A DNA stretch of 64,000 nt from Nocardia australiensis (GCF_020733705.1 NZ_JAJFZM010000002.1:868001-932000), one strand, 5' to 3'; shown: positions 36,971-48,500, counted from the stretch's first letter. Notes: generated by a model not told the origin, from the sequence alone. Numbers and translations are program-made.

Positions 36971-37294
36971 TCAGGGCTCTCCTTCCTCGCTTGCCGTACT
37001 GAGTGCCGCCGAGTACGCCGCCAGGGCGCTGGGCCAGAACTGTTCGAGGTAGTCACGCGCATCACCGAGACCGCGCGGATCCAGGGAGTACATGCGTCGA
37101 GTGCCGCTCCGGCGCATCATCACCAGCCGGACCTCGCGCAGCACGCGTAGATGCTGAGAGGCAGCCGAGCTACTGATCCCGGCGATTTTCGCGAGTTCCC
37201 CTACCGACAACGGTGCCAGAGGCAATGCCTCGAAGATCGCACGACGCGTTGGGTCGGCCAGCGCCCGCAAGGCGCGAACTCCATTAGTGGGCAC
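36971..37294 (-). CDS. ArsR-family transcriptional regulator
   Basis: A 107-residue ArsR/SmtB-type winged helix. ALADPTRRAIFEALPLAPLSVGELAK and SSSAASQHLRVLREVRLVMMRRSGTRRMY are helix 1 and the recognition helix with wing. The CxC metal site of metal-sensing ArsR proteins is absent, and there are no Cys at all, so it is probably not a heavy-metal sensor. The start is a GTG. It diverges from the M23 peptidase across 183 bp. Confidence 0.92.
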   Translation of the reverse strand: MPTNGVRALRALADPTRRAIFEALPLAPLSVGELAKIAGISSSAASQHLRVLREVRLVMMRRSGTRRMYSLDPRGLGDARDYLEQFWPSALAAYSAALSTASEEGEP

Positions 37295-37477
37295 TTAAAT
37301 AGTGTGCCCGGACATCGTCCCCATGGCTAATACCGTCTCGCACGATGTTCCAGCCGGTCAGACCCGCAGACATTGCATTTCGTTATCGAGTCGTGACACA
37401 TCAGCTGGCCTTTTGCGTGCATGTGATGGTCGCCACATGATTGCGGAACCGCCGAAAGGCTCCCGTACGTTCGAGCC

Positions 37478-38284
37478 ATGCCCGTGACCGTTCCGTTACC
37501 TTTTGGCCGCCGTGGCGCGACCCGTTCACGCCGCTACCGTGTCGCCACCCGCGCGGTCGCCGTGTCGGCCGTCGTCAGCGCCTCGCTCGGTGTGCTGGCT
37601 GCAACCGAGCAGCATCGCACCGAAACACCTCCGGCGGGGCAACCGCTCGCCGCAACCTCCGCCGCGTCGACCACCGAGTCCGCCACCAACGACCCCACCG
37701 ATTCCGGCACCAACGACCCCACCGATTCCGGCACCAACGACCCCACCGAGTCCGCCACGAACGACCCCACCGAGTCCGCCACCAACAACGCCACCGAGTT
37801 CACGCCCGAGGCGCAGATTCCGCAGGTCGTGCCCGAAACAGTGCTGTGGGAGCAGCAACAGATGGCGATCGAAGCCGCGCGCCCGCGCACCGTTCGTCCC
37901 GTAACCGGCATGCTGACCTCGAATTTCGGCACACGCTGGGGCGCATTGCACGCGGGCCTCGACTTCGGCGATCCGATCGGCGCCCCGATCGCCACTGTCA
38001 CCGACGGCACCATTATCGAGGCAGGCCCAGCCAGTGGTTTCGGCCTCTGGGTGCGCGTGCAGCAGGATGACGGCAGCGTCGGCGTCTACGGACACGTCAA
38101 CGACATCCTGGCCACCGTAGGCCAGGAGGTCCGCGCGGGCGACATCATCGCCACCGTCGGTAACCGCGGCTACTCCACCGGCCCGCACCTGCACTACGAA
38201 GTACACGAGCCCGGTGTCGGTCCGGTCGACCCGCGCCCCTGGCTCGCCGCGCGCGGCGTCGAAATCACGGGTGATCCCGACTAG
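37478..38284 (+). CDS. M23-family (LytM) peptidoglycan endopeptidase
   Basis: A 268-residue exported protein. After a basic N-terminus (GRRGATRSRRYRV) a membrane or signal segment lies at about residues 25-43. Residues 55-110 are a Thr/Asn/Pro repeat stalk. Residues about 140-262 are the LytM domain: HAGLDFGDPIGAPI holds the first His and Asp, and GPHLHYEVH the other zinc and catalytic His. It should cut peptide crossbridges or act as an activator in the wall. The catalytic residues are complete, so activity is likely. It has its own promoter region and a hairpin behind it. Confidence 0.93.
   Translation: MPVTVPLPFGRRGATRSRRYRVATRAVAVSAVVSASLGVLAATEQHRTETPPAGQPLAATSAASTTESATNDPTDSGTNDPTDSGTNDPTESATNDPTESATNNATEFTPEAQIPQVVPETVLWEQQQMAIEAARPRTVRPVTGMLTSNFGTRWGALHAGLDFGDPIGAPIATVTDGTIIEAGPASGFGLWVRVQQDDGSVGVYGHVNDILATVGQEVRAGDIIATVGNRGYSTGPHLHYEVHEPGVGPVDPRPWLAARGVEITGDPD
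37682..37801 (+). repeat. five tandem 24-bp repeats in the M23 gene
   Basis: Five 8-codon units encode ATNDPTDS-like octapeptides (Asp or Glu at position 7, Gly or Ala at position 1). The third position varies little, so the array is recent. It forms a flexible linker between membrane and LytM domain, and its length may vary between strains. Confidence 0.88.
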
Positions 38285-38326
38285 AACCCGCGCCGAGTCG
38301 GCCGATCCGGCGATTCGGTATGGGAC

Positions 38327-38367
38327 GGAGACGTTCGCGAGTCGGTGAGGGGCTCGCGACCGTCTCC
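38327..38367 (+). terminator. hairpin terminator after the M23 gene
   Basis: A 15-bp stem with one mismatch (arms 38327-38341 and 38353-38367) and an 11-nt loop, 43 bp after the stop codon. Confidence 0.62.
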
Positions 38368-38480
38368 GCTGTCACCGCCGCAAGACTCGCGCCCTGAGAT
38401 ACCCCTAGCACCGCCGTACTACCTTCGAATGGCGCTGTGGTGGGACGCGGCGCGGCGCCTGCGATTCCTACCGTCGGATC

Positions 38481-39617
38481 ATGCCGATGATCGACACCGC
38501 CTCCGCGTCTACGGATTCCGCACTTCGGCCCCCGCCGCGACACCGAAGACTCACCGCCTCCGATACCCCCCGACTGCACCGCCCACTGCTGTGGATGGTG
38601 GCCGCGATGGGCGCGCTCGCGGTGATTTCGCTGGGCGCCATAGTGATCGACGACCGCACCCTGATGGGCGAGTCGGTGTGGCTCAAGCCGTTCAAATTCG
38701 GGTTCGCGTTCGTGCTCTATGGATTCACGCTGGCATGGCTACTGTCGTTGCCGCACAAGGGCAGCCGGGTGACCTGGTGGCTCGGGACGATGTTCGCGGT
38801 GACCGGGTTCGCGGACGTCGGGTTCATCGCCGTGCAGGCCGCGCGCGGCACCTACAGCCATTTCAACAACTTCCAGACCGACACCATCAACGTGATCGGC
38901 CAGAAGATATTCATGTCCGGGGTCCCCGGCCTCTTTCTCGCGAATCTGATTATCGTGCTGATCATTTCGTGGCAGCGGCTGGTGGATCGGCCGACCGCGT
39001 GGGCGATCCGTGCGGGGCTGCTGCTCGCCGTCACCGGTATGGCGCTCGGGTATCTGATGGGTTACACCGGCAAGCAGTTCGTCCGGGACGCCGACGGGCG
39101 AGTTGTGGAGCTCATCTCCGGACATACCGTGCTCACCGACGGTTCCCGATCGCTGGCAGCGCGCGACGGAGTCGGCGGCGTCATGCCGATCACCCACTGG
39201 AGCACCATCGGCGGCGATCTGCGTATTCCGCACTTCGTCGGACTGCACGGCATCCAGGTGCTGCTGCTCGCTGTCGTCACGCTCGCCTGGCTGGCCCCAC
39301 GCTATCGCTGGCTACGCAGTGAACGCGCCCGTGCCGCCCTCATCGGAGTGCTGGCGATCGGCTACACCGGACTACTTGCGATCGTCTTCAGCCAGGCGAT
39401 ACGTGCCCAGCCGCTGATCCACCCAGATGGCATCACGCTGACCGCATTCGGCGGATTGGTCGCAGGCGTCGGCATGCTGACCATCAGCATCTACCTCAGG
39501 ACCCGCCGCAGCGTGCCGAGCGCGACCACGGCCGCCGCAGTCCAGGACGCCACCGCGCCCGGGTTGCGGGACTCGCGGACCACACACATCCGGCCCGGGC
39601 GAACGCAGGCCGGATGA
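38481..39617 (+). CDS. multi-span membrane protein, nine predicted helices
   Basis: A 378-residue protein. After a 35-residue Pro/Arg-rich cytoplasmic start come about nine membrane helices (for example LLWMVAAMGALAVISLGAIV, FGFAFVLYGFTLAWLLSL, RAALIGVLAIGYTGLLAIVF). A conserved-looking stretch, MPITHWSTIGGDLRIPHFVGLHGIQ, lies in a loop and holds several His residues. The C-terminal tail is polar. I do not recognise an assigned family; similar large membrane proteins occur in other actinobacteria. The start ATG at 38481 is supported only by position; MIDTAS two codons later is possible. Confidence 0.77.
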   Translation: MPMIDTASASTDSALRPPPRHRRLTASDTPRLHRPLLWMVAAMGALAVISLGAIVIDDRTLMGESVWLKPFKFGFAFVLYGFTLAWLLSLPHKGSRVTWWLGTMFAVTGFADVGFIAVQAARGTYSHFNNFQTDTINVIGQKIFMSGVPGLFLANLIIVLIISWQRLVDRPTAWAIRAGLLLAVTGMALGYLMGYTGKQFVRDADGRVVELISGHTVLTDGSRSLAARDGVGGVMPITHWSTIGGDLRIPHFVGLHGIQVLLLAVVTLAWLAPRYRWLRSERARAALIGVLAIGYTGLLAIVFSQAIRAQPLIHPDGITLTAFGGLVAGVGMLTISIYLRTRRSVPSATTAAAVQDATAPGLRDSRTTHIRPGRTQAG

Positions 39618-39624
39618 GGCGGTC

Positions 39625-39945
39625 TCAGCGCAACCGCTCGGCTTCCTTGGTGAGATTCAATAGCGTCGCACTCAGTGCCTTCAATTCCTCTGTGTCGGCC
39701 CCCTCACCGATCGCGGTGGCGACGTCCTCGGCTGCGCATCGGGCGGCGAACCAGCGGTCGGCCAGGTCGGCAGCCTCCTGGGCGCTGAGCACCACGGAAT
39801 CGTCGGGAATTCCGGTTCCCTTCAAGCTATTACGGTTTTCGTAGGCACGTTGGCGACACGATTGGCGGCAGTACCGGCGACGACGCCCGGCCTCCGACTC
39901 CGCGATCTCTCGCCCACACCACAAACAGGACAGCAAGCGCCGCAT
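39625..39945 (-). CDS. small zinc-finger-like protein
   Basis: About 106 residues. The first 40 hold two Cys pairs, CLWCGRE and CRQSCRQRAYE, in an Arg-rich frame typical of a short actinobacterial family that seems to bind zinc. The rest is acidic and helical (AQEAADLADRWFAARCAAED). DNA or RNA binding is possible but unproven. The ATG at 39945 is preferred; a GTG at 39957 is in frame. It is convergent with the membrane-protein gene by 7 bp. Confidence 0.68.
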   Translation of the reverse strand: MRRLLSCLWCGREIAESEAGRRRRYCRQSCRQRAYENRNSLKGTGIPDDSVVLSAQEAADLADRWFAARCAAEDVATAIGEGADTEELKALSATLLNLTKEAERLR

Positions 39946-40232
39946 GCCGCAGAACACTAATGGTCGCCGGGCCTTCTCGTGCGCAGACCCCTACCCACGT
40001 TGGGAACTCGTCGGTGGCGCGCGCACGTTGGATAACGGACGTGCGAGCACGCCCAGTCGTGGGCGCGACGAATCGGGCCACGGCGGACCAACTACAATGC
40101 AACGGTTCACCGTCGCCGTGTCGGGAACTATTAGCGCAGGCCCGTTCGTTGCACATAAGGTCCAGCGAGCGTGAGCTCGACCGGACACGGTCGCAGCGCA
40201 TAAAGACTCGAGCACACAGGGAGAGGCACACC

Positions 40233-40568
40233 ATGGCAGATCGCGTACTCCGGGGCAGTCGGCTCGGAGCGGTGAGTTACGAAACCGATCGCGACCACGA
40301 CCTGGCTCCGCGGCGGATCGCTCGGTACAAGACCGATAGCGGCGAGGAGTTCGACGTCCCGTTCGCCGACGACGCCGAGATCCCACCGACCTGGCTGTGC
40401 CGCAATGGCCAGGAGGGCACCCTCATGGAGGGCACCACTCAGGAGACCAAGAAGGTCAAGCCGCCGCGCACCCACTGGGACATGCTGTTGGAGCGCCGCA
40501 GCAAGGACGAGCTCGAGGAGCTGCTCAAGGAGCGCCTCGACCTCCTCAAATCCCGTCGTCGCGCGTAA
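40233..40568 (+). CDS. rbpA: RNA polymerase-binding protein RbpA
   Basis: A 111-residue transcription factor that binds RNA polymerase and the principal sigma factor and helps open the promoter. VLRGSRLGAVSYETDRDHDLAPRR starts the protein; RNGQEGTLMEG lies in the core domain, and THWDMLLERRSKDELEELLKERL is the sigma-interaction part. Length and sequence match the actinobacterial family closely. The start has GGGAGAGG upstream. In mycobacteria this gene neighbours ppm1; here an NRPS-ABC operon lies in that place. A long hairpin separates it from that operon. Confidence 0.97.
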   Translation: MADRVLRGSRLGAVSYETDRDHDLAPRRIARYKTDSGEEFDVPFADDAEIPPTWLCRNGQEGTLMEGTTQETKKVKPPRTHWDMLLERRSKDELEELLKERLDLLKSRRRA

Positions 40569-40582
40569 CGTCACCCCCGACA

Positions 40583-40623
40583 GCAAAGGCCGCTCGCATC
40601 AATTCCGTTGATGCGAGCGGCCT
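40583..40623. terminator. bidirectional terminator between rbpA and the NRPS operon
   Basis: A perfect 18-bp stem (40583-40600 with 40606-40623) and a 5-nt loop. A run of T follows on the plus strand and, by symmetry, on the minus strand, as expected for convergent genes. Confidence 0.92.
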
Positions 40624-40641
40624 TTGCCGTATCTGCTTGCC

Positions 40642-41526
40642 TTACTTGCTGGCGACCTTGCGGTAGCGCAGCAGGGCAAGAGGAACGGCTACCGCCAGAA
40701 TCACCAGCGAACACGCGACGGCGTATTCGATGCAGTGATCCGCGGCCCAACCGGTCGCGGGGACGAACGAGGGTGGGGCGCCGTTATCGAAGAGTTTTCG
40801 ACCCGCGGCCGAGACCGCCGTAATCGGGTTCCATTCGGCGATGGTGCGCAGTGGCCCCGGCAGGGTTTCGGCGGAGATGAATGCCGAGGATATGAAGCTG
40901 AGCGGGAACAGCCAGATCAGGCCTACGCTCTGGGCCACCTCGACGGTCGGCGAGAACAGGCCGGTCAGGGCACCGATCCAAGACATGGCGAACGCGAAAA
41001 GCAGGATGATGCCGAATGCGAGGGCCGCGTCGGCGACGCCGCCGTTGATGCGCCAGCCGACGACATAACCACACCCCACCATCACGACCAGGCTCAGGAC
41101 GCTGACCACCAGATCCGACAGCGTGCGCCCCATCAGCACCGCCAACCGCGACATCGGCAGGGTGCGCATCCGATCGATGATGCCCTTCTGTAGATCGCCC
41201 GCCAGCCCGACCGTGGTGAACGCCGCGTTGAAAGCGACTGTCTGAGCGAAGATTCCGGCCAGCAGGAATTCGCGATACTGCCCGCCGCCCAGCGAGGCGC
41301 CGAAAATGTAGGCGAACAGGAACACGAACATCAACGGCTGGACGGTCGCGGTCACCAGCAGCGTCGGCACCCGCAGAATGGTCAGCAGGTTGCGGTAGGC
41401 GATGATCGCGCTGTCGCGGATGAAGCGCAGGTGGGGCTCGCATTCGATGCCGTGTTCGGGCTCGGCCGCCGGGTCGAGTGGGGACTTGGGAGCCTCGTCC
41501 GGCGCCATTGCCTCGATGGCGGTCAC
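40642..41526 (-). CDS. DrrB-type ABC-2 exporter permease
   Basis: A 294-residue permease with six membrane helices. The ABC-2 pattern is clear: LLTILRVPTLLVTATVQPLMFVF, the GIIDRMRTLPMSRLAVLMGR coupling region, and FPLSFISSAFISAETLPGPLR. It should export a lipophilic product with the ATPase encoded just upstream, after a 22-bp gap. The GTG at 41526 has GAGG upstream. Position after the NRPS and exporter ATPase suggests it moves the NRPS product, an inference from context. Confidence 0.93.
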   Translation of the reverse strand: MTAIEAMAPDEAPKSPLDPAAEPEHGIECEPHLRFIRDSAIIAYRNLLTILRVPTLLVTATVQPLMFVFLFAYIFGASLGGGQYREFLLAGIFAQTVAFNAAFTTVGLAGDLQKGIIDRMRTLPMSRLAVLMGRTLSDLVVSVLSLVVMVGCGYVVGWRINGGVADAALAFGIILLFAFAMSWIGALTGLFSPTVEVAQSVGLIWLFPLSFISSAFISAETLPGPLRTIAEWNPITAVSAAGRKLFDNGAPPSFVPATGWAADHCIEYAVACSLVILAVAVPLALLRYRKVASK

Positions 41527-41548
41527 GACCGAACCTCGCTTGCTTCGC

Positions 41549-42538
41549 TCACGACAGGATCTCCTCTTGTAGGTCGTCGGTTTCCGGCTCGCTGTCGGCG
41601 GGTTCGCTGGGCGCGGTGCCGGTCAAGGACAGGAATACTTCATCCAAGCTGGGACGATGCACGCTCGCGTCGACGACGCAGACCCCGCCGTCATCGAGCC
41701 TGCGCAGCGCCTCGACCATGGTGCGCGAGCCGTCACCGACCACCACGGACACCCCGTCGGCATCGCTGCTCGGCTCGCCGACGCCGACCTGCGCCAGAAT
41801 CGATAGCGCGGGCGCCGGGTCCTGGCCCGCGGCCAGGGTGATGGTGAGCCGGTCGCCACCGATCGAAGTCTTCAGCTCGTCGGCCGAACCACGAGCGATG
41901 ACGCGGCCCCGGTCGATGACGGTTATCCGGTCGGCCAGCAGATCGGCCTCCTCCAGATACTGCGTGGTGAGCAGAACGGTGGTGCCGTCCTCGACCAGAT
42001 CTCCGATCACCCCCCACATGTCCTGCCTGCCGCGCGGGTCGAGTCCGGTGGTCGGCTCATCGAGGACCACGACCGCAGGCCGCGCGACCAAGGCACCGGC
42101 CAGGTCGAGGCGCCGGGCCATGCCTCCGGAATAGGTCGCCGCGCGCCGGTGCGCGGCGTGCTCGAGGCCGAATGTGCTGAGCAATTCGGTCGCACGAGTG
42201 GTCGCCTGCCGATGCGACATGCCGTACAGCCGGGCCACCATACGCAGGTTTTCGTATCCGGACAGATTCGCGTCCACGGCCGCGTACTGGCCGGACAGTC
42301 CGATACGGCGGCGGGCCGCGGCGGGGTCGTGCAATACGTCGATACCCGCGACGCGCACCGATCCCGCGCATGGCCGCAGCAGGGTGGTGACGATGCGGAC
42401 GGTGGTTGTCTTACCCGCACCGTTGGGTCCGAGCAGACCCATCACCGTCCCCGCCGGGATCTCCAGGTCGATCTCGTCGAGTACTCGCAACCGGCCGTAG
42501 TTCTTGACCAGACCGAGTACTTCTACCGCCGAACTCAC
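41549..42538 (-). CDS. DrrA-type ABC exporter ATPase
   Basis: A 329-residue ATPase. Walker A is GPNGAGKTT near residue 38, the signature is YSGGMARR near 138, Walker B is AVVVLDEPTTGLDPRG near 158, and the H-loop lies behind LLTTQYLEEADLLADR. The C-terminal DUF4162 region is typical of daunorubicin-type exporters. The GTG at 42538 is preceded by GAGGTG and lies 37 bp after the NRPS stop, so the three genes form one operon. It should power export by the DrrB-like permease. Confidence 0.95.
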   Translation of the reverse strand: MSSAVEVLGLVKNYGRLRVLDEIDLEIPAGTVMGLLGPNGAGKTTTVRIVTTLLRPCAGSVRVAGIDVLHDPAAARRRIGLSGQYAAVDANLSGYENLRMVARLYGMSHRQATTRATELLSTFGLEHAAHRRAATYSGGMARRLDLAGALVARPAVVVLDEPTTGLDPRGRQDMWGVIGDLVEDGTTVLLTTQYLEEADLLADRITVIDRGRVIARGSADELKTSIGGDRLTITLAAGQDPAPALSILAQVGVGEPSSDADGVSVVVGDGSRTMVEALRRLDDGGVCVVDASVHRPSLDEVFLSLTGTAPSEPADSEPETDDLQEEILS

Positions 42539-42575
42539 GAATGCACCTCGCTAGCAATGGGTTCCGCCGTGACAC

Positions 42576-45500
42576 TCACCTGTCTGCCTCCTTCGCTGTG
42601 CCGCTGTCGCCGTCCAGATGCCGGTGCAGGACCGGTCCGATGACGGCAAGCGATTCAGGTGTCGTCATTTCCGAATGCCGGCAGGGCAGCGTGTGGTCGT
42701 GGATGGCCCCGGTGATGAACGGCTCCCAGGCGTACGCGCGACGGGCGGGGTCGGTCCGATTGATTTCGTCCTCGGCGGCGGTGAAGAACAGCAGATCACC
42801 GTCGAAGGTCCGAGGACGGAAACCGTGTGCCTGCACGGTTCCATTGGTGTAGCCGGTGTAGAGCCGTTCCAGATGATCGACGGTCAGTGTCGCGAATGGA
42901 CCTGGGCGCGACCGCAGCAATTCCGCGAGGTCTCGCAGCTCCATCGACGGGTCGAGGTCCACTCCGTCGCCGATCATGTCGACGCCGAATTCGCCGATGA
43001 TCTCGGCGACACCGGGGATCGCGTGTTCGAGCAATTCGTCCGACAGCCGGTAGCTGTCCATCATCGACAGCAACCCGACCTCGGCACCCGCCTCCTGTAG
43101 TTGGACGGCCACTTCGTGCGCGATCAGTCCGCCCAGCGACCAGCCGAGCAGGTGGTAGGGCCCGTCCGGCTGGATCGACTTGATATGCGCGACATAGTGT
43201 CCGGCGGCCTCGGCGATCGAGGTGAAGCCGTCCTCCCCCGCGACGTGCGGAGCTTGCAGCCCGTACACCGGACGCGTCGGCGCCAGGTGCGCGAGCAGTC
43301 CCGAGTAGCACCAGGCCAGCCCGATCGCGGGATGAATGCAGAACAACGGCGGCTTCTTGTCGGGAGCCTGGTGGCGGATCGGCAGCACCGGCGCCAGCGC
43401 GGCCGCGACGGCGGTGCCCGCGTTGTCCGGTGTGTCCAGCCGGACCGCGATGGCGGCCGGGGAGGAGTCACCGAACATCAGCTGCACCGGCAGCTCGATG
43501 CCCATCGCCCGTACCTGCGCAACGACTTTCGTCGCAAGCAGTGAGTTGCCGCCCAGTTCGAAGAATCCGTCATCGGCGCCCACCGATTCGACACCGAGCA
43601 CGTCGGCGAATGCGGCGCACAGCGCCGCCTCGATCGGCGTGGCCGGCGCCCGATAGCCCTCCGCCGCGCGGAACACCGGTTCCGGCAGCGCCGAGCGGTC
43701 CAGCTTTCCGACCGGGTTCAGCGGCACGTCATCGATCAGCATGATCGATTGCGGCACCATATAATTCGGCACCAGCGCCGACACATGCTCGATGAGTTCA
43801 CCGACCGTGACCGCAGTTCCGTTGCGCGGCTTCACATATGACACCAGGGCCGTGACACCCGCGGGGGTGAGATAGCCGATCGTGGTGGCCAACTCGACCG
43901 TGCGGTGCCGGGCCAGCGCGGTATCGATCTCACCGAGTTCGATACGGAAGCCTCGGATCTTGACCTGATGGTCGGTGCGACCGACATATTCGATGTCGCG
44001 GGCCACACCGTCCGCTCCACCCCCCCAGCGCACCAGGTCACCGGTGCGATACATCCGCTCACCTGGTTTGCCATAAGGGTTGGCGACGAACCGCTGGGCG
44101 GTGAGCCCGGGCCTGTTCAGGTAGCCACGTGCCAGCGCATTGCCTGCGAGGTGCAGTTCGCCGGTGACACCGACGGGTGCCGGATGCAACCGTGCGTCCA
44201 GGACTGCCGCACCGACGCCGCGGATCGGGCCACCGATGGTGATCGGTCCGCGCGGCAATATGGGCTGGGAGATCACCGTGACGATGGTGGTTTCGGTCGG
44301 CCCGTACACGTTGTACAGGTTGCGTCCCGGCGCCCAGCGGGCGACCAGGTCCGGCGGCAGTGCCTCGCCGCCGACGAGCACATGCTGCAACTCGGTGATA
44401 CCGGTCGGATCGACGGTGCCGAGAGCGGAGGTGGTGATGAACGCATGGGTGATGTGCTCCTCGATGAACACCTGTCCCAGCTCCGCGCCGCCGACAACAC
44501 CTGGCGGGGAGATCACCAGCGTAGCCGCGCCACCGAGGGCGAACAGCAGGTCGAGCATGGCGGCGTCGAAGCTCGGTGTCGCGAAATGCAGGATGCGGCA
44601 GCCGGGTTGGACATCGAAACGCTCTGCGGTCTCTGCGGCGAAGTTGGATAAGCCGCCGTGCGTGACCACAACGCCCTTCGGCGTGCCGGTCGAGCCGGAG
44701 GTGTAGACGACGTATGCGGGATTGTCCACGCGCAGCAGGGTGGTCCGCTCGCCCGGCGCGATCGGCGCGTCCGAAGTGCTGAGCACCTGCGTACGAACAT
44801 CGATATTGTCCAGCACGATCCACTCCGCCCCCTCGGGCAGCCGATCCCGGTGCTCGTGGAGCGTAATGCCGAGCACCGCACCGGAATCCGACAGCATGTG
44901 CGCGATGCGATGCGTGGGATACAGCGGATCGACCGGTACGAAGGCCGCACCGGCCTTCGCGACCGCGAGCATGGTGGCCACCGACTCCACCGAGCGTGGA
45001 ATACCGAGCGCCACCGGGGTTTCCGGCCCGACACCGCGGCCGATGAGTACCCGCGCCAGCCGGTTGGTCCACCGGTCGAGGGCATCGTAGGTGACCTCGG
45101 TACCGCCCGAGCTCACCGCGACAGCCGTACGATCGGCGCCGACCGCGGCCGCGAAAAGCTCCGGGAAGGTGATCGGCCTGCCCGGCTGCGCGCCGCGTAC
45201 CGGCGCGAGCTCGGACCATTCGGCGGGGTCGAGCAGATCCAGATCACCCACGGCGGTGGTCGGATTCGCGGATACGGCCGCCAGCAACCGGGCCATCCGG
45301 GTGCCGAGCCGCAGCGCGGTCTGCTCGTCGAACAGATCGCTCGCATAGTTCACCGACAGCGTGATGCCGTCCGGCTCCCGTTGGGCTGTGTGCGATTCGG
45401 TCAGCGTGAACTGCAGGTCGAACTTCGCGACCCCGGTGTCCACATCGTCGGCCTCGATGCGCAGTTCCGGCAGTTCGAGCACCCGTACTGGTTCGTTCTG

Positions 45501-48500
45501 CACCGAGAGCATGACCTGGAACATCGGGTTGTGTGCCTGCGAGCGCGCCGGATTCAGTACCTCGACCAAGCGCTCGAAGGGCAGGTCCGCGTGCGCGAAC
45601 GCATCCAGGTCGATGTCGCGCACGGCGCGCAGCAGGTCGGTGAACCTGGCATCGGGATCGATCCGGGTGCGCAACACCAGCGTGTTGACGAACATGCCGA
45701 TCATTCGGTCCAGTGCGGGATGGCCGCGCCCGGCAATCGGTGTGCCGACGGCAATGTCATCAGTCGCGGTCATCCGGTGCAACAGCACCGCGAGCGCGGC
45801 GTGCAGGACCATGAACATACTGACGTTATTGCCGATGGCCATCGACTGCAGTTCCCGATGAGTGAACGCATCGATCCGGCATTCCACCAGGCCGCCTCGA
45901 TAGGACGGGATGGGCGGACGTGGCCGATCGGCGGGCACCGCGAGCCGCTCGGGCAGACCGTCGAGGGTGCGGCGCCAGTAGTCGAGCTGACGGCTGACCA
46001 CCGAATCCGGGTCGCCCTCGGTACCGAGTGTGTCCTGTTGCCACAGGGTGTAATCCGCGTACTGGACCTCGGGTTCGGACCATTCCGGAGATCGGTCGAG
46101 ACAGGCCGCGCGATAGGCGACGGCCACGTCGGCCGCCAGTGGCTCCAGCGACCATCCGTCCATGGCGATGTGGTGCACCACGAGCACGAGGATGTGCTCG
46201 GTGCGAGTCGACTCGGTGGAATCGATCGTGATCAGCGCGGCACGAATCGGCACCGACGTCGCGAGGTCGAAACCTGGTGCGGTGAAACGCCGCACGGCGT
46301 CGGTCACCTCATCGGGACGCAGTGTCGCGACGAACAGGGGCAGCGCCGCTGCCGCCCGGTCGAGAACCACCTGGGCCGGTTCGCCGTCGACCTCCGGGAA
46401 TACCGTCCGCAGGGTCTCGTGCCGCCCCTGCACCTCGTGCAGCGCCTCCACCAGCGCGTCGGCGTCCAGTGCGCCGTGCATGCGCAGCACGACCGGAATG
46501 TTGTAGGCACCCGCGGTCTGGTCGGGATCATCGGTGTGACCGCTGTTTTCACCGACCTGATTGAACCGGTTCAGGAACCACAGCCGATGCTGCGCCGCGG
46601 ACAACGGAATTCGTTCCGGACGGTCGCGCCGCGCCAGCGCCGGCCTGCCGTCCGCGCCGGCGTGCCCGGAGTCCAGCAACGCGGCGAGCTCGGCGACGGT
46701 GGGCGACGCGAAGACCGCACGCACCTCGAGCCGGATATTGGTCGCCGCGGCGAGCCGGGCAACGAGTTGGGTTGCCAGCAACGAATTTCCGCCGACATCG
46801 AAGAAGCTGTCGCCTGCGCTCACCGCGTCGACGCCGACCAATTCGCCCATCACCGCGGCGACGAGACGCTCGGACTCGGTCTGTGGCGCGCGGGCGTCGG
46901 AAGCGGCGATCAGCTGGGGTTCGGGCAGCGCCGCGATGTCCAGCTTGCCGACCGGGGTCAGCGGGATCCGGTCGAGGACGGTGATGCTCGCCGGGACCAT
47001 ATGCGACGGAAGCAGTTGTGCCACATGAGCACGTACCGTCTCGGTGCGCACACCCACCGTGTCGTCGGCGGGCAAGATGAACGAGACGATCCGATCGGCG
47101 CCCGCGATGTGCCGGACCTCAGTGTGTGCGAACCGCACGTCCTCGTGGTCCGCGAGCGCGGTCGTGATCTCGCCGAGTTCGATGCGGAACCCGCGAACCT
47201 TCACCTGATGGTCACTGCGCCCCAGGTAGACGAGTTCGCCCGACTTGCTCCAGCGGACAACGTCACCCGAGCGGTACATCCGGGAGCCCGCCGGGCCGTA
47301 TGGATCGGCCACGAACCGCGACGCGGTGAGCCCGAGCCGGTCGAGATAACCCCGCGCGACACCGAATCCACCGAGATACAGATCGCCCGGCACACCGACC
47401 GGCACCGGACGCATCCGCTCGTCGAGTACCAGCGCTCGCGCACCACGCACCGGCGTGCCGATGGTGATCGGCTCGCCGACGGCCAGCGGACCCGCCATGG
47501 TGATGACGATCGTGGTTTCGGTGGGCCCGTACACGTTGTACAGCCGCCGTCCCGGCGCCCAACGGGCCACCAGATCGGAGCCGCAGGCTTCGCCACCGAC
47601 CATCAGCGCGCGCAGGTGCGGCAGCGCCCAGCGGTCCCGATCGATGGTGGCCAGCGCCGCCGGGGTCATGAAGGTGTGGGTGATGCGTTCGCTGTCCATC
47701 AGTGCGGCGAGTTCGTCGCCGCCGAAGATGTCGGGCGGGCAGATCACCATCGCCGCGCCGGATCCGATCGTTAGCAGCAGGTCCAGGACGGCGGCGTCGA
47801 AGCTCGGCGAGGCGAAATACAGTGTCCGCGATTCCTGGTCGACGCCGAGGCGGTCGCGGAGCTCGTCGCCGAAATTGGACAGGCCGCTGTGCGTGACGGC
47901 CACCCCTTTGGGCTTTCCGGTCGAACCCGACGTGTAGATCAGGTACGCGAGGTCCGCGAGGTCTACTGGACGCAGCCGATCCAAATCCGATATCGGGCCG
48001 TCGTCGAGCCCGGCCAACTCCGCGACCAGCGCGGGATCGTCCAGTCGCAGCCAATCGGTGGCAGCGGACCCACCCCGGATACGGTCGAGGTAAGTGGATA
48101 ATGTGACACCCACCCGGCATTCGGAATCGGTCAGCATGTGCTGGATTCGGTCGGCCGGATACTTCGGATCGACAGGTACGAACGCAGCACCCGTTTTGGC
48201 CACGGCCAGCACGGTCACCACGGAATCGATGGACCGGAGAAATCCGAGCGCGACCCGATCACCGGCGCCGACACCACGTCCGATCAGCGCGCGCGCCAAT
48301 CTGTTCGAGCGTCGGTCGAGCTCCCCGTAGGTGAGCGAGGTCGTGCCATGGCGTCCGCCGTCGGCGAGCGAGCGCAGTGCGGTTCGCTGCGAATGCCGTT
48401 GCGCGGTGCTGGCGAAGTAGGCGGCGAGGGTGTATTGCGCAGTGGTCGCGATACCCACGGCCGGTGTCAACGCACGGCGTTCGTGCTCGGTGCGGGCGTC

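Noticed and set aside
44658..47774. A 1038-codon plus-strand frame inside the NRPS gene
   Set aside because: It is antisense to NRPS modules, highly Arg/His-rich and without any domain. High GC codon bias makes long antisense frames. Similar frames at 4098-5411, 54000-55000 and 16346-17626 were rejected for the same reason.
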